Assembly (NCBI GenBank): GCA_963682055.1
Contig: OY821750.1
Location: 27,598,402 to 27,662,401 of the forward strand
DNA from: Primula veris
Lineage: Eukaryota; Streptophyta; Magnoliopsida; Ericales; Primulaceae
DNA: 64,000 bases
Direction of reading: 5' to 3'
In this document: in pieces, positions 45,116 to 57,465 of the stretch
Layout: each line of letters begins with the position of its first letter
How positions within the stretch are numbered: the stretch's first letter is position 1
Translations under genes and position numbers: made by a program
The notes under the pieces: generated by a model
Database searches by the model: none
The model's input: only the letters and a program-made list of their open reading frames with translations
Told to the model about the DNA's origin: nothing

Positions 45116-45572
45116 CCCTTTGGTATCAACTTTTTTGGTCAAAAAACTGTGAAAACAACTATAAATAGCTTGATTATAAAAAGTTGGTTAGTGCGTTTGG
45201 TAACATATTTTTAAAGCTAGATTTTTATTAACATTTGTGTTTGGTTTTAGATTTTACCTCTTTGCTATTCATTCAAAATGACCAAATTATTTCTGCTAAG
45301 AGTACCATATTTCGCATCAATTTCTCTTTTTAGCATAAACTATACTTGTACTAACAAAAACATGTTCATTCATATTTTTTATAGGAAACTCCGAAATTGA
45401 TGTCGAAAAAAAAAATCCACCAAAAACATAGATATTTTACTTTCCAAGCTTTTTCTTGCTTTTATAACAAAAATCTAGCTTTTAACAGCTAGAAAAGCTA
45501 ACATACGAAATACCCGATGCTTTTTCGTAGCAAAAAATCTAAAAAGTAATGAAAAAAACTTGTACCAAACAC
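45116..45572. mobile_element. MITE-like inverted repeat, probably hAT-related
   Basis: The start CCTTTGGTATCAACTTTTTT is complementary in inverted order to the end AAAAAAACTTGTACCAAACA, and inner parts (AAAGCTAGATTTTTATTAAC / AAAATCTAGCTTTTAAC) also pair. The KTTTGGTA-type termini resemble plant hAT MITEs, but no clear target duplication was found. Confidence 0.5.
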
Positions 45573-45896
45573 ACATTTAATGTGGGTATTCGCTTGCTTT
45601 CTTCTCATCTACTATTATTATTGATTCCTCTATCTTTTAATTTACATCTTCTCTTCTATTATATACGTCCTTTTTAATTTATAAAAGAATATTCACGAAA
45701 AGTGTTTTTTCTAATATCAGTAAACCGCCCTAGCTGACGATATGTATAGTGGGTGTTTTTAATTTTCATGGATTTTTTGTATGCATGAGCATGATTCTAG
45801 AATAATTTTTCTATATTAATATTTTGGGTAAATTTTGGATTGGACCATGAAAATAAAAGTATTTAAGGATTGGTCCCGTTATAGAATTTTTTAGTT

Positions 45897-46893
45897 TCAC
45901 TTACCGACCTTAATTTATTTTCTATATTTAACTCTTTGTAACGACCCATTTTAATGCATGCATATGTAACTTCCTAGGAGTTAATGTTGCTCTTTCAATA
46001 CATTTAGAACTCAGGCAACAACAAATATAAATACAAACGGAAGCCAATGAAACACCTATGTGGCTAAGTAAATATGGAAATTAATTATAAATGATATTAC
46101 ATAATTTAATATATATATTTATCTAGTTCAACCGTTCCAATTTCTAAAACTTACATTAGTAACTCATTGCTAAGTACGATTAATATTGACTTCCCAAAAC
46201 ATTTGAAACCGACCTACTACATAATATTTTTAACCTATTTATTAAGTTACATGATAATTTGTTATGTCATTTTAACGTACTAAGGATTCATTACATTACA
46301 TGCAACCAAGCAATTCTTTTTCTTACGTACATGTTAAATCATAACTAACAACAAAGGAACTGTCAATCTAATTCTCTAACTTTGATAACCAAACATAGCT
46401 AGAAGTTACTAGTAGTGAAATTAGTAATATTAATAAGAAGAATATTTATATTTTAATTTGTCAAATTATAGATTATATTTAATGTATATTTGGAGGGATA
46501 AATATGTCTTTTATTAAAATTAAATCCGGAGTGTGGGAGTTGTGTGCAAATTGTGTGTCTAGCATCATCCTATTTAAAAATAACAGACTAAGAAAAAAAA
46601 ACATACGTGATTTTACATAGGAGTATTGTATCTTTTGATGGTTTGTAGATTGTACCAACTACAAGCGTTTGTGGTTTTGTGAAATTAATGTCATCAGAGC
46701 TAAATCAGCAGAAATTTTAAAAAAAAATTAGTCATAATTTTTTTTATTTAATATAAATATTAAAAAGGTTTCGAAAATTTCTTTTTCGTCTGGAGAATTT
46801 AATATAAATACTTTATATATTAACAAATAGACCTCCATGTGTTTGGACAATTTATTTTTCTTCTCGATGCAGTCTATTTTCTTTCAAAAAAGT
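45897..46893. repeat. Duplicated block, matches 30665-31690
   Basis: Same order and orientation as the block left of copy C. Together with copy B it shows that the original duplicated unit extended further left than the A/B comparison alone reveals. No gene seen. The following 46894-47111 is not shared with copy C. Confidence 0.85.
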
Positions 46894-47447
46894 TTCCCCC
46901 TCTGTCAAAACATGCCATATATGATACAATGTGTTTTCATGATTAAGAACATAATAACCATAATATGTCCGTGTGAATATTTGATTTTGTAATATAGTAT
47001 CATATCATACTATTAATATAATATAAGAGAACACACAAAAACTTAAAACTGCCAAATTTTACTATTTTATCAAAAATACTCTTAATTTAATTTTCTAATT
47101 ACTCAAATAATTTAATACAATTTAAATAAATAAATAAGTAAATAAATATGCACTTTTTCCACACATCTCAACTCATCTTCCAAACAAATCATCATACGTG
47201 TATTTTTACACGATTGTTAATTTACGATATACATTCCATTATTTTTGCAAATTTTTTAAAAATGTTAATTTTATTTGTTCAGGATCATATTTATTCCACT
47301 ACATGTCTCACGCGTAACGTGTGGGTTACTATTACTAGTTAATATATATGTGTATTGGAATTTGGATACCAAGAGTACTTACATATGGAAGAGAATGGAT
47401 ACATCACGGTGTTACTTAGGCCAATTTGAGAGAGGATGTTGTTTGTA

Positions 47448-47774
47448 CATTTAGTCCCTAAAATAATTTTTTATTCCCTAAATAGATATATTTGGCGACA
47501 AAAACATAAAGTTTTAGCCCTTAAAAACAATTCGGTACCAACAAAAGGGGACAGAATTATTTAGTCCCAAAATATGTTTTAATTAGAACTAAATAATTAT
47601 GTCCCCTTTGTGGGTATCAAATTGTTTTTAAGAACCAATTTTTATGTTTTTAAGGATCAATTTATATCTATTTAGGAACTAAAAAATTATTTTAGTTCCT
47701 AAAAGTATCATTTAATGACCGATTAAGAAATCATTCCTAAATTTTAGTCCCCAAAACTCTAGTTTCTTGTAGTG
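47448..47774. mobile_element. CACTA-like MITE remnant (copy B)
   Basis: Same left-truncated element as 341-667, ending CTAGTTTCTTGTAGTG. No private change of note. Confidence 0.7.
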
Positions 47775-48939
47775 TTCCTTTGGAAAAATTATCATAATTT
47801 TGTGTACAGCTTACGTGTTATTTGTTATAGATCGATACGCACACCTGTAACCTACGTGATGTTATAATCGTGATTCATGGGGTCCTATATTTGTAAAATT
47901 GCTGACATCATTGCAGTTATGCGCGATAAAGGTCCAAAAATATATCCTCATGTATATAACGGGATAATACTACTTTAGTTTCCTGAGTTTTGAGTTATAT
48001 TTACTTAAGTGACCTGATTTTCAAAAATATTAAACTGGTGATCCAGATTTCACATATACTTTAATTAATTTAGTGGTCTACTTACCTTTACATGTTTTAA
48101 GCAATTGTAATTAATACAACCTACATAGTTTAAAAATTAATAAATTAGACACCGATTTGTTGAAAATGAAAAAATTAACTCTTTAATTTTACAATTTTTG
48201 TAAAAGACACATTTTTCAATAAGATAACTTTTTTTCATAATAAATACAATTTTAGACATAATTTTTGAAAAAAAAAAAAAACGACTTTGAATACAATTTT
48301 TCGTACAAAATAAACACTGCATTTAGTTTCTTTTCTTTTCAAAAAGGTTTTAATCCGTAAAAAATTTGTTTTAATCCGCAAAAATTACACTACATCCGTA
48401 AATAATTTTTGGTAATTAAAGAAAATTTTACTAATTAATATTAAAGAAAATTACACTACGCGTATCTTGATTATTTGATAGTCTGAAAAAAGTGCCAATT
48501 TGTCTTTTTGTGAATATTTTTGTTACCAAAAAATAGTATAACTCCATGTTAAAGTCATGGGAACGTAAAATTTTATATGGGATAACTCCGTGTAATTTTC
48601 TTTAATAATTTTCTGTAATTTACCAGACAATTTTTAATATTTATCCGTACACTTGTCTTTAATTATCAAAAATTATTTACGGATGTAGTGTAATTTTTAC
48701 TGATTAAAACAATTTTTTTACAGATTAAAACCTTTGTGAAAAGAATAAAAATTATGTCTAAAATTTTATTTACTATAAAGAAAAGTTTGCTTATTGGAAA
48801 ACGTGTCTTTTATAAAAATTATAAAATTAAAGAGTGATTTTTGTCATTTTCAACAAATCAGTGTCTATTTTATTAATTTTTAAACTAAGTGGGCTGTATT
48901 ACAGTTGTTTAAAAGTTGTGAAGTTAAAAAGACCACTAA

Positions 48940-50211
48940 GGCTCTGTTTGTTTCGTAGTAAAATATTTACGGAGGGAAAATATTTTTCGGGTAAAGTTTT
49001 ACGGTGCAAACTTTTGTTTGCATTTTATTTACGGGTGTTTGGTGCGTCAAAGGTTTCCCATGAGAATTCTATTGAAATTCAAAAATCTATTAGTTATTTA
49101 AATTAGACAAATTCGATGCATAAATAAATAAACATTGTTCATACTTTAAACAAAATATTTTAAGATGAAAAACATCAAAAATTAACTAAAAGTCATAAAA
49201 ATTAACTAAAAGTCACAAAAATGAATAAGTTCGTGAAAGTTTAAAAACATTAGTGATTAAAATCACAATTCTTTTGACGGGAAAAAAGCTAAAAGTTCGT
49301 CTACTTTTCTGAAAGGAACTTCGTCAACATGTATAGGAAACTTAACCTAAACACATATTTTATTTCATATACGTCACTTATAATAACTTATAATTTTTCA
49401 ATATATAAACTCATAAAATTATAAGTATAGAAGATATTATTGACTTTCTTTAGCTTTTTCAAATTTTTTTGGGTTTTTTAGATTTTTCGGAATTTTTTGT
49501 TTTATTTTTTCCATTTTTTTGTTATTTTTTAGATTTTTTCCTATTTATTTATATTTTTATTGGTTAATTAGATTTTAGCTTTTTCAAATTTTCTTGGGTT
49601 TTTTAGATTTTTCAGAATTTTTTGTTTTATATTTTCCATTTTTTTGTTATTTTTTAGATTTTTTCCTATTTATTTATATTTTTATTGGTTAATTAGATTT
49701 TAGCTTTTTCAAATTTTCTTGGGTTTTTTAGATTTTTCGGAATTTTTTTTTTTATTTTTTCCATTTTTTTGTTATTTTTTAGATTTTTTCCTATTTATTT
49801 ATATTTTTATGGGTTAATTAGATTTTAGCTTTTCCAAATTTTCTTGGGTTTTTTAGATTTTTCGGATTTTTTTTTAATTTTTTTCCATTTGTGTTATTTT
49901 TTAGAATTTTTCGTGTTTTTTTCTTTTTTTTATTGGTTAGTAGATAGAATTAGACTAATTATTAAATAATTTTGAAAGAATAGACCTATAAGTAATAATA
50001 GTTATAATACTAGTATTAGAAAGAATATAGAGAGAGGCTCCGTAAACCGTTTACAACTTTATTTGCGGGGTAATCGTTTCCCCCTATTTTACTGGATATG
50101 TGGGAAAAGTTTTTCCAAAAAAAATGTTTTACGTTAAACCAATCACCCGGAAAATCTATTTTACCCGTAAATGTTTGTTTACCCCAATTTTACAACAAAA
50201 CAAACAGAGCC
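48940..50211. mobile_element. Harbinger-like non-autonomous element, 1272 bp, absent from copy A
   Basis: Copy A reads CCACTAAATC where B has CCACTAA, the element, TAAATC. This gives a 3-bp target duplication TAA (48937-48939 and 50212-50214). Terminal repeats are GGCTCTGTTTGTTT and its complement AAACAAACAGAGCC, with inner pairing of TTTTACGGGTAA-type sequence. Both fit PIF/Harbinger. The interior (about 49440-49930) is four tandem units of ~123 bp, T-rich, each with TTTTAGCTTTTTCAAATTT, TTGGGTTTTTTAGATTTTTC and TATTGGTTAATTAGA. No transposase ORF. Confidence 0.9.
49440..49930. repeat. Four tandem ~123-bp T-rich units inside the Harbinger-like element
   Basis: Units begin at about 49448, 49576, 49699 and 49823 and are nearly identical, the last being truncated. 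Each ends in TTTTTATTGGTTAATTAGAT. Confidence 0.88.
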
Positions 50212-50508
50212 TAAATCAAAGTATATGTGAAACCTGAGTCACAAATTCAATATTTTTGAAAGTCAGGTCACTTAAGTAAATATGACCCAAAACTCAGGAT
50301 ACTAAACTGATGTTACCCCTATACATAACCATGTTTAATTAAAAGAAATGCTCTCTAGAGTGTTTGTTAATTGTGAGATTTTACTCTTTGTACAAAATAC
50401 ACTAATGGAGGTATGGTTTTAACTTTTAAAGCAGAATACCTAACTCTCTTTGTACTTGATCTATGAAGTGAGGTTGGAAGATTGTCGCGTCATATTTGTT
50501 TTATTATA

Positions 50509-50840
50509 GGGGTAAAATACGTTTAGTATAACAAACTATGTGATGTTAATGATTTGCATACCCAAATTTGAACTATGTGTTAATTTTTGTTATTTGTGAA
50601 ATTGAGTGAAAACGTTTTTTTAGAATGATATATTTTGATGCAGAATGACAAAATTACCCTCTCACGTTCAAGTTTCTCAAGCACGTGCTATCACGTGACA
50701 TGATTCAGTAATTAATTTAAACGGTGGTAGCTAAATTGAAAACTTTTTTATAATGTGATAACCAAATTGAGAAATTGAAAGGTGGGTAATCAAATCGTTA
50801 ACAGTAACATAGTTTGGTGTAATAAAAGTATTTTTTCCTT
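50509..50840. mobile_element. MITE with ~55-bp inverted ends (copy B)
   Basis: Counterpart of 2123-2454 with scattered substitutions only. Confidence 0.55.
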
Positions 50841-51491
50841 TTTATAATATAACAAATTTGATGCAGATGTGGTGATTTTATTATGTTTACTTGAATTGGA
50901 TTTTATTTTTTCAGTAGAAATCTTGGAGTTGGATAGGTCTAGGTCACCAATTTCATATATTTTGGATAGTTTTATTCATCCGTATTGAGGGAGTTTGTAA
51001 CTAAATTGAAGGCATCTATAATAGGTTATTCAATTACATTAAGATCATCCAATCTCAACTCCAAAAATGCTACAATATCCGATCGATCAGCTATCAATTA
51101 ATTTTTTCTTGTTCTCCCACTATATGTTATTCTTGCTCATTTGGATTTGTTTGACTGGCAAGGTTTACAACTTGCTCAAGCTTAAAATTGGTAGATTTGA
51201 ATGGATCCGTTTTCTCTTATTTTCAAATAAAGGAAGCTTATTTTGCCTAAATGCCGCAGCCAAACAAGTCTTTCTTTTGAATGGTTTACTGATCTAGTTT
51301 ACATATATAACCAGGCAAAAAAAAGTCTTTACGGAATTAATTATAGCTTAGGAGGTTGTTGAGCTTTTTAAATTAGGAGTTAAAAAGTGAAAACTCCAAA
51401 AGTCAAAAAAAGGCAAAACTAGTGAAAAATCCAAAATGAAAAGCAAAGTAGAAGACAAATGGAAGGGTGAGTAATTTTTATCACCACCAAC

Positions 51492-52959
51492 CAGGGGCGA
51501 AGCCAGGATGTGTAAATGCGGGGTGCCAAAATATACCAAAAAAAAAGCAACTTAAAATAATAATTTTTCATACTCACCCATAATCTATATACCCCATTTA
51601 AGTGTTGTTGAACAAATACCAAAGCATAAACACAAAAATTATTGCAAATAACTAACATGATACCTGAAAGGCATAGCTTGAAAGGCCAATCTTCGAACCA
51701 AGTCAATAGAAATTTTTAAGCGAATGCGATTGTTAAAAACTTGTTCGGCAGAAAATTTTACAATCACTCTTTCAATATTTTGAGTTGGGTTTTGTATTTC
51801 CTTCCATTTATGTTCAGCGGTTCGATGACAAGTCGGAATTAACACCTTCATGCAAACGAAAAGAACAAGTTTTCCCGCTATTGACCTTCCTCCAACCATC
51901 AAAACCTTCAACAACAAATGCACTATGTCCTGCAAAACTAGACCCATCCGGAGGCGCAAAAAGGAAACAAGGAAAACAGAAAGCCTTGTTCTTGGCCACT
52001 GAATATTCCAACCACGAAAATAAAGCAAACCACGGAGCTTGAAATCCTCGAGGACGAGCCTTGGCGGATGCAAGAGTATACGGATATTTTTTTCCTAAAT
52101 CGGGACGATTTGGACCATGTAGAGTTATGTACGCCCTACGAACTTCGTCACGCCTATTAACAGGATACTCCCAAATTTTTCTACGTAATCCAGGATCACG
52201 CTCTAGCGAATTAATATCAAATTCTACTGTGTCGATTCTTTGAATTTTTGTTGGAGGACTAGGCGTATCGATTGTCACGTGATCAACACTACTACCAACA
52301 TTCTCTTCCGTCGGAGAAACATTAGCTCTCTTAAATAACGAATTTATTTTAGGTGTCTTTCCCATTTTATACTCGATAAAAATATTAGCGATGCCAGATC
52401 TGCAGATTAAAACTCTAAGAGTTAATAGTTTTTTTTTTTTTCCCTTTGAGTACTTTAATCAAACACCTATGGTGCAACATAACATCAATACATATAATAA
52501 AAAGAAGCATATTAAAGGAAAAAATAAATAGAAGAGTATACCTTGCCGAGCCAGAAGGATAGAATTGTTGATGTTTTTTTAATTAAATCTAACTCCAATC
52601 AATGCGGTGCACAGCAGCACAGAGGAGTGGAGTTTTTCTTTTTTCAACTTTGTTTTTTATTTTGATACACACGCTGACACGCACGAAGAGAAGTGTTGTT
52701 GATGTTATTTTTTTTAATTAAATCTTAAAGAGTCCAATATCAAAGAAAAATATAATTGGGTCTTTCAGCCCAAATTTAATTATTGTGTTTTGGGTTCAAA
52801 CATTAGCTATAAATATATGTACAAGTAACATATTTTTATGGGGGGTGCCAAATCTACACCTAAAAAGAAATTGTACTAAAAAAAAATTGCGTCACTTGGG
52901 ATTTCTAAAATTATGGGGGGTGCCGTGGCACCCGATCGTCCCCACTTAGCTTTCCCCTG
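51492..52959 (-). mobile_element. hAT transposon, internally deleted, absent from copy A
   Basis: Flanked by a perfect 8-bp target duplication CCACCAAC (51484-51491 and 52960-52967); copy A has a single CCACCAAC at the empty site. Terminal repeats CAGGGGCGAAGCC and the complement CAGGGGAAAGCTA are typical of hAT elements. It carries the first exon of a ZMYM1/TTF-type transposase on the minus strand and lacks the catalytic and dimerisation parts, so it cannot move itself. Confidence 0.92.
51664..52365 (-). pseudogene. hAT transposase (TTF zinc-finger, ZMYM1-like), first exon with a frameshift
   Basis: ATG at 52365 opens MGKTPKINSLFKR. The TTF-type domain follows: RAYITLHGPNRPDLGKKYPY, FQAPWFALFSWLEYSVAKN, and a KAFCFPCFLF metal-binding stretch with two Cys, then GHSAFVVEGFDGWRKV. 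The first frame ends at 51814. The next part of the family continues in another frame (AEHKWKEIQNPTQNIE, then FSAEQVFNNRIRLKISID and RRLAFQAMPF), so one frameshift lies near 51815-51835. The end CCTTTCAG|GTATCATG at 51664/51663 looks like a splice donor, after which the catalytic exons are gone. Confidence 0.82.
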
Positions 52960-53879
52960 CCACCAACTATATATATTACCCCTAATTTGGCTTATTTGTT
53001 TAATTTTCAAACAGTAACCTCTAACAACTTGGTCAAAGGGAGTTAAGGGTCACAACAACTTGAGTTTAGGCCGACATATATGCGTGGCGAGTTGTTCTTG
53101 TAGAACGACAAAGGGTAACTTGTTATTGAGGCAAGCAATTGGGTATTTAGTATTTACATTATAGTTAAGTTTTGGTTTCACGAGTATTTCGAAAAAAATA
53201 ACTGGGAACGTCTTCACAGAACACTTGTTTACACCGTATTAAATCTCAAGTGACATACAGAGATATTGCGAACAAATTAGTTTGTAGTAGTAGTAGTCCA
53301 GTACATGTATTAATAATTATCATTAATCAGGATTGCATGTTATCGTCATATTTGCATATGTGATATTGCTGCGCATGCATGAGAGAATTGTATATATATG
53401 CTACTGATCTTGTTAGCTACATGATATTTGATTGGTATATAAAGTTACATAGTAATATATGAGTAATCACCACTATTACAATTACTAAATCACCCTGTTG
53501 TATTATGATATCATTTTGTAGTAGTATTTGTCCAGCATATGCATGCGTAATATATGAAAAGATACGACGTATATAACATATACATATTACAAGATCCCCT
53601 AATTGTTATATGTTGCATGTAATTGATCACGTAATATATGAGTACTAATATACTATTGCATGATAATCTTGATACACGTGTGATTATAAAATTTAGTCTG
53701 ATAGTATATGAATCAAGACCCATATTTGTTTACATTGATAGTAAAAAATCTGTAAAACCATATTTATTTTTATGTAAAAGCTCATTAATATTATTGTAAA
53801 TAACGGTAAAAATATAGAGAGCATGTGTCTCAAGAATAGATTCCAAGTGGATAAGTAAAAATACATAATACAAAACCAA

Positions 53880-54955
53880 ACGTATTCAGAATATCCAAAA
53901 GTCTCTCAATCATTTTATAAACAATCTGAGTCATTTTCAGTCATTTTAAAAACAGTTTGAGTCATTTTCAGTCATTTTAAAAATAGTCTGGTTAATTTAG
54001 AAACAATGTGAGTAATTTTAAAAACAGTCTGACTTATTTCGAGTCATTTTATAAAACAGTATGAGTCATTTTAAAAATATTTTGATTCATTTTAAAAACA
54101 GTCTAAGTTATTTTAAAAATAGTCTAAATCATTTTAAGTCATTCTAAAAACAGTCTGAGTCATTTTAAGTAATTTTAAAAACAGTTTGAGTCATTTTAAA
54201 AACAGTCTGAGTCATATTTAAATCATTTGAAAAGCAGCATGAGTCATTTTCAGTAAGTTAAAAAATAATTTGAGTCATTTTAAAAATCAGCTCGAATTAT
54301 TTTAAAAACAGTATGAGTCATTTTCAAGTCATTTTGAGTCATTTGAAAACAATTGCAAGTTATTTTAAAGTTTTTAATATTTTTTGGACTTTTCGGCTTT
54401 TTCGAACTTTTTTTCATTTTTCTTGATTTTTTTATTTTTTTTAACCATTTTTCACTATTTTGTCGGATTCCCGCCCTTTTTGAACGTATTTTAATTTTTT
54501 TTGTGATTTTGAATTTTTCTTGGTTTTTTTTAAATTTTTACCATTTTTCGGGTTCTCAACTTTTTTGAACGTTTTTTCATTTTTTTTGTGATTTTGGAAT
54601 TTTTTTTTGTATTTTAAATTATTTTTTTTACCATTCTTCAGGTTTTTTTCAGGTTTTGCGACTCATTTGAACGTTTTTTCATTGTCTTTTGATTTTGAAT
54701 GTTTTAAATTTTTAGGGTTTTTTTTTAAAATTTTTTTTAACAATTTTGGGTTTTTTCAGGTTCCGTTTTTTGAAAAAAAAATCAATTTTTTTTATTTCTG
54801 ATTTTTGGAAATTTCATGGTTTTTTAACATTTTTTCGGGGTTTTTTCTGGTTCCCGACCTTTTTAAAGTTTTTTTTGGTATTTTGGTATTTTTTTAATTT
54901 TTTTCTGATTTTTCTGATTTTATTTTTTTCGTTTTCCCTATTTTTTTCATTTTAG
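53880..54955. repeat. Minisatellite and T-rich array (copy B)
   Basis: 53880-54358 is the ~24-bp GAGTCATTTTAAAAACAGTCT array, with one extra GTCATTTTCA unit near 53930 compared with A. 54359-54955 is the T-rich array, shorter than in A by several T runs. Phenylalanine-rich ORFs here are low-complexity artefacts. Confidence 0.85.
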
Positions 54956-55680
54956 TTTTATTTTTATTGGATAATTAGATGAGTGACCAATTCTTAATTA
55001 GTTTTACAAATAATGGACCAATCATTAATTAAATTTTATAGGGTGACTAATCATTAAATAGTTTTATTTTCATGGATCAATCCTTAATTATTTATCTTTT
55101 GTGAATTAACAATATAACTTTTACTTTAAATAAATTTTTTATTTTAATAGTCTTATATATTCAAAATTACAAATCTATATTATACTTATCTAAATATTAC
55201 TGATTTATGAAACAAAAATGGTTGTAGGATAGAGTTATTACATTACATGTTACACGTACAAAGTTCAATCTTCATTACCTCCATTTGATATAAATTAACT
55301 TACATTTTTTGTGTTGAAATAAAAAAGATCATGTTATATAAAATAAAATAAAAGGTTAATTAAAAATTTGGGTTAGTTCGGGACATACGGCGAAATCAAA
55401 ATTGCCACCCGATCACGAAATTTATCGGGTCGAGGAAAAAGCCGATGTTTTCGGGTCGGAACTCTTTTCGGATCGGAAAATTTCAGGTCGGGTGCGGATC
55501 GAGACACGGGTCGTGATTTAGGAATTTTCCCCAGCCCTAAGCATACTATCACCATTAGTGTTTGTATGAGGGTGACTGGATATAAATTTTAGGTAGGTTT
55601 TTTTGGGGTATAAATAGCAACACGACTCTTTTCAATTTTGTTTGACACATTTCAGTTTAATTTTGAGGGGAATTTTCACA

Positions 55681-55836
55681 ATGAAATGTATTATTTCAAT
55701 AGGTTCATATCAATTTGGTTCCGATGAACATGTAACCAAATTTACTTCGTTGTCTCGAATGCGCAATAAGAAACATATCCCCGCAAAAATACGTAATGTT
55801 TGCAACAGCAGGCCAGAATCACAACATATATTGTAA
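55681..55836 (+). CDS. Small ORF of 51 codons, unknown (copy B)
   Basis: Same as 5825-5980 with one amino-acid change (PELQ to PESQ). TATA-like GGGTATAAATAGC is at 55609-55616. Confidence 0.25.
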   Translation: MKCIISIGSYQFGSDEHVTKFTSLSRMRNKKHIPAKIRNVCNSRPESQHIL

Positions 55837-56421
55837 AGTTCCAAAAGAAAAAAGTAAGGCTATGAATTATGAGGGAGTTTTAGAAGTAATGTCATATAGT
55901 ATAAAATTGGTACATACAACAACTTTAGAGTAACCTTTAGAATAATTTTAGATAATGAGTAAATAACATATATATGTGTGGCGAGCTAGCTAACGAGACA
56001 GGGTAAGTTGTTAATGAGGCAATAAATTGGATATTTACACAGCTTTAATCTTTTAATTGTTACCCATAATCTTCTCCAAATATATTTATTTGGGGGAATG
56101 ACGGGAGCATATATTTTGAAACAAATAACTGGCGATCTTCCCAGAACACTTGTTTACACTAATTTTGTTAGGCATAAGTAGGAAATAGTGTATTTCAAAT
56201 CATCTAATTAATTACCCTTTAGCAAAAGAAAAATATCTACTTCCATATTCCTTAGTTATTAGTTGTGTTTCACTAGGATTGGTATTCTAAAAAACTATTT
56301 GTTATTAAAAATTATTTCTTCAAGATATACGTAAACCTCAAATCATAATAAAACACACATTTACCCTTATATCCCTAAACACTTTTATTTTTCTAAATAT
56401 TAAAAGTCACGTAAATTTCCA

Positions 56422-56851
56422 ATGGATCTCATACCAGGACTTCCAAACGACCTTGCTATAGAATGCGTACGCCGCATACCTTCAAAAAGTCTGGTAATCA
56501 AGGCTGGTAAGTCTTGGCTGGAAGGCCGAGATCGAAAGGCCCGATTTTATCCACCGTCGAAAAGCCATTGGGTTAAGCCAGATTATCATTGTCGTTATGC
56601 ACACTTTTAGAAGGGATCATATATCATTCGGTACCCAAAGTGAATTTAAGCTAGCATCTTATGAACCAGAAACAAGAGAATGGTCAGATTTACCCCCAAT
56701 TCCAGGTTTTCCCGAGCTTTTACTTGAGTATACTAACTTGCTCCCTGTAGGGTCAAAGTTGGTGGTATTATTGGCGGGAGGGAAGCCTGATCATGTGTTT
56801 TATTTACAACTTCTTATCTATGACGTGGAGACATGGTGTAAAATACGGTAA
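56422..56851 (+). pseudogene. F-box/kelch-repeat protein, N-terminal fragment (copy B), frameshifted
   Basis: ATG 56422 opens MDLIPGLPNDLAIECVRRIP and continues to a stop at 56610. The kelch-side part is open in another frame to 56851 (FKLASYEPETREWSDLPPIP, LLPVGSKLVVLLAGG, FYLQLLIYDVETWCKIR). This copy keeps about 100 bp, from TTATCCACCGTCG onward, that copy A lost, so it is closer to the ancestral state. The F-box helix region is still shorter than normal for the family. The C-terminal half should lie beyond copia element 2, outside the window. Confidence 0.8.
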
Positions 56852-57465
56852 TTTATTTTATTTTAGGTGTATTTATTTCTAATGTTTAATTGTACTTTAT
56901 GATTATTTTGTTTTGAATTGAAAAGAGGAGGTTGTTAAGTAAATAGGAATAAGTAGGTTCACGGATTAAGTAGTAAGGAAGTAATTGATTTAAAGGAATT
57001 TAGATTATGTAGAACCGAAAAGTCAGAAAATAATGAGTTAGTAACGTAAACCTTATTATAGGCTTAGTAATAGATAACTAATGTAAAACGAGCTAATATA
57101 AAATGACGGAGAGTGCAAATACGGTATTAGCATTATTTACTTTTGTATAATTAAGTGTATAAAAGTCACAGGAGAGTTACATTTACATACTTATCCATCA
57201 ACGATATACACGTATTTGGCTACCTATAGAGTCACATATACACGTTTGTAATCATTCCTAAATTTTAGTATATTGAAATGCCACATTTACTATAGCAAGT
57301 TACAAACATACGGTAATGAAAAAAGTCACTATGAAGGTTTTAATTTGTATGCCTTAACTAAATACACGTTAGTTTATATTGCTATTAGTATTTAAAAGTT
57401 TTCTTTACTCTGGATATAAATACACTCACGTAAATGGAGAATGGGAGGCATTTTACCTTCCTGGT

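Larger units (their letters stand above)
47961..50319. mobile_element. Foldback element (copy B), interrupted by a Harbinger-like element
   Basis: Counterpart of 854-1933. Its right inverted repeat is split by 48940-50211, which leaves the outer 0.1 kb of that repeat beyond the insertion. It no longer forms a continuous hairpin. Confidence 0.7.
47112..57465 (+). repeat. Segmental duplication, copy B
   Basis: Direct repeat of 1-7537 with about 2.74 kb of extra insertions (48940-50211 and 51492-52959), and interrupted at its right end by copia element 2. It carries copies of the MITE remnant (47448-47774), foldback element (47961-50319), second MITE (about 50509-50840), minisatellite (53880-54358), T-rich array (54359-54955) and TATA/small ORF (55609-55836). 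Confidence 0.93.

Noticed and set aside
51785..52243. Plus-strand ORFs over the hAT transposase
   Set aside because: Antisense shadows of the minus-strand TTF-domain exon.
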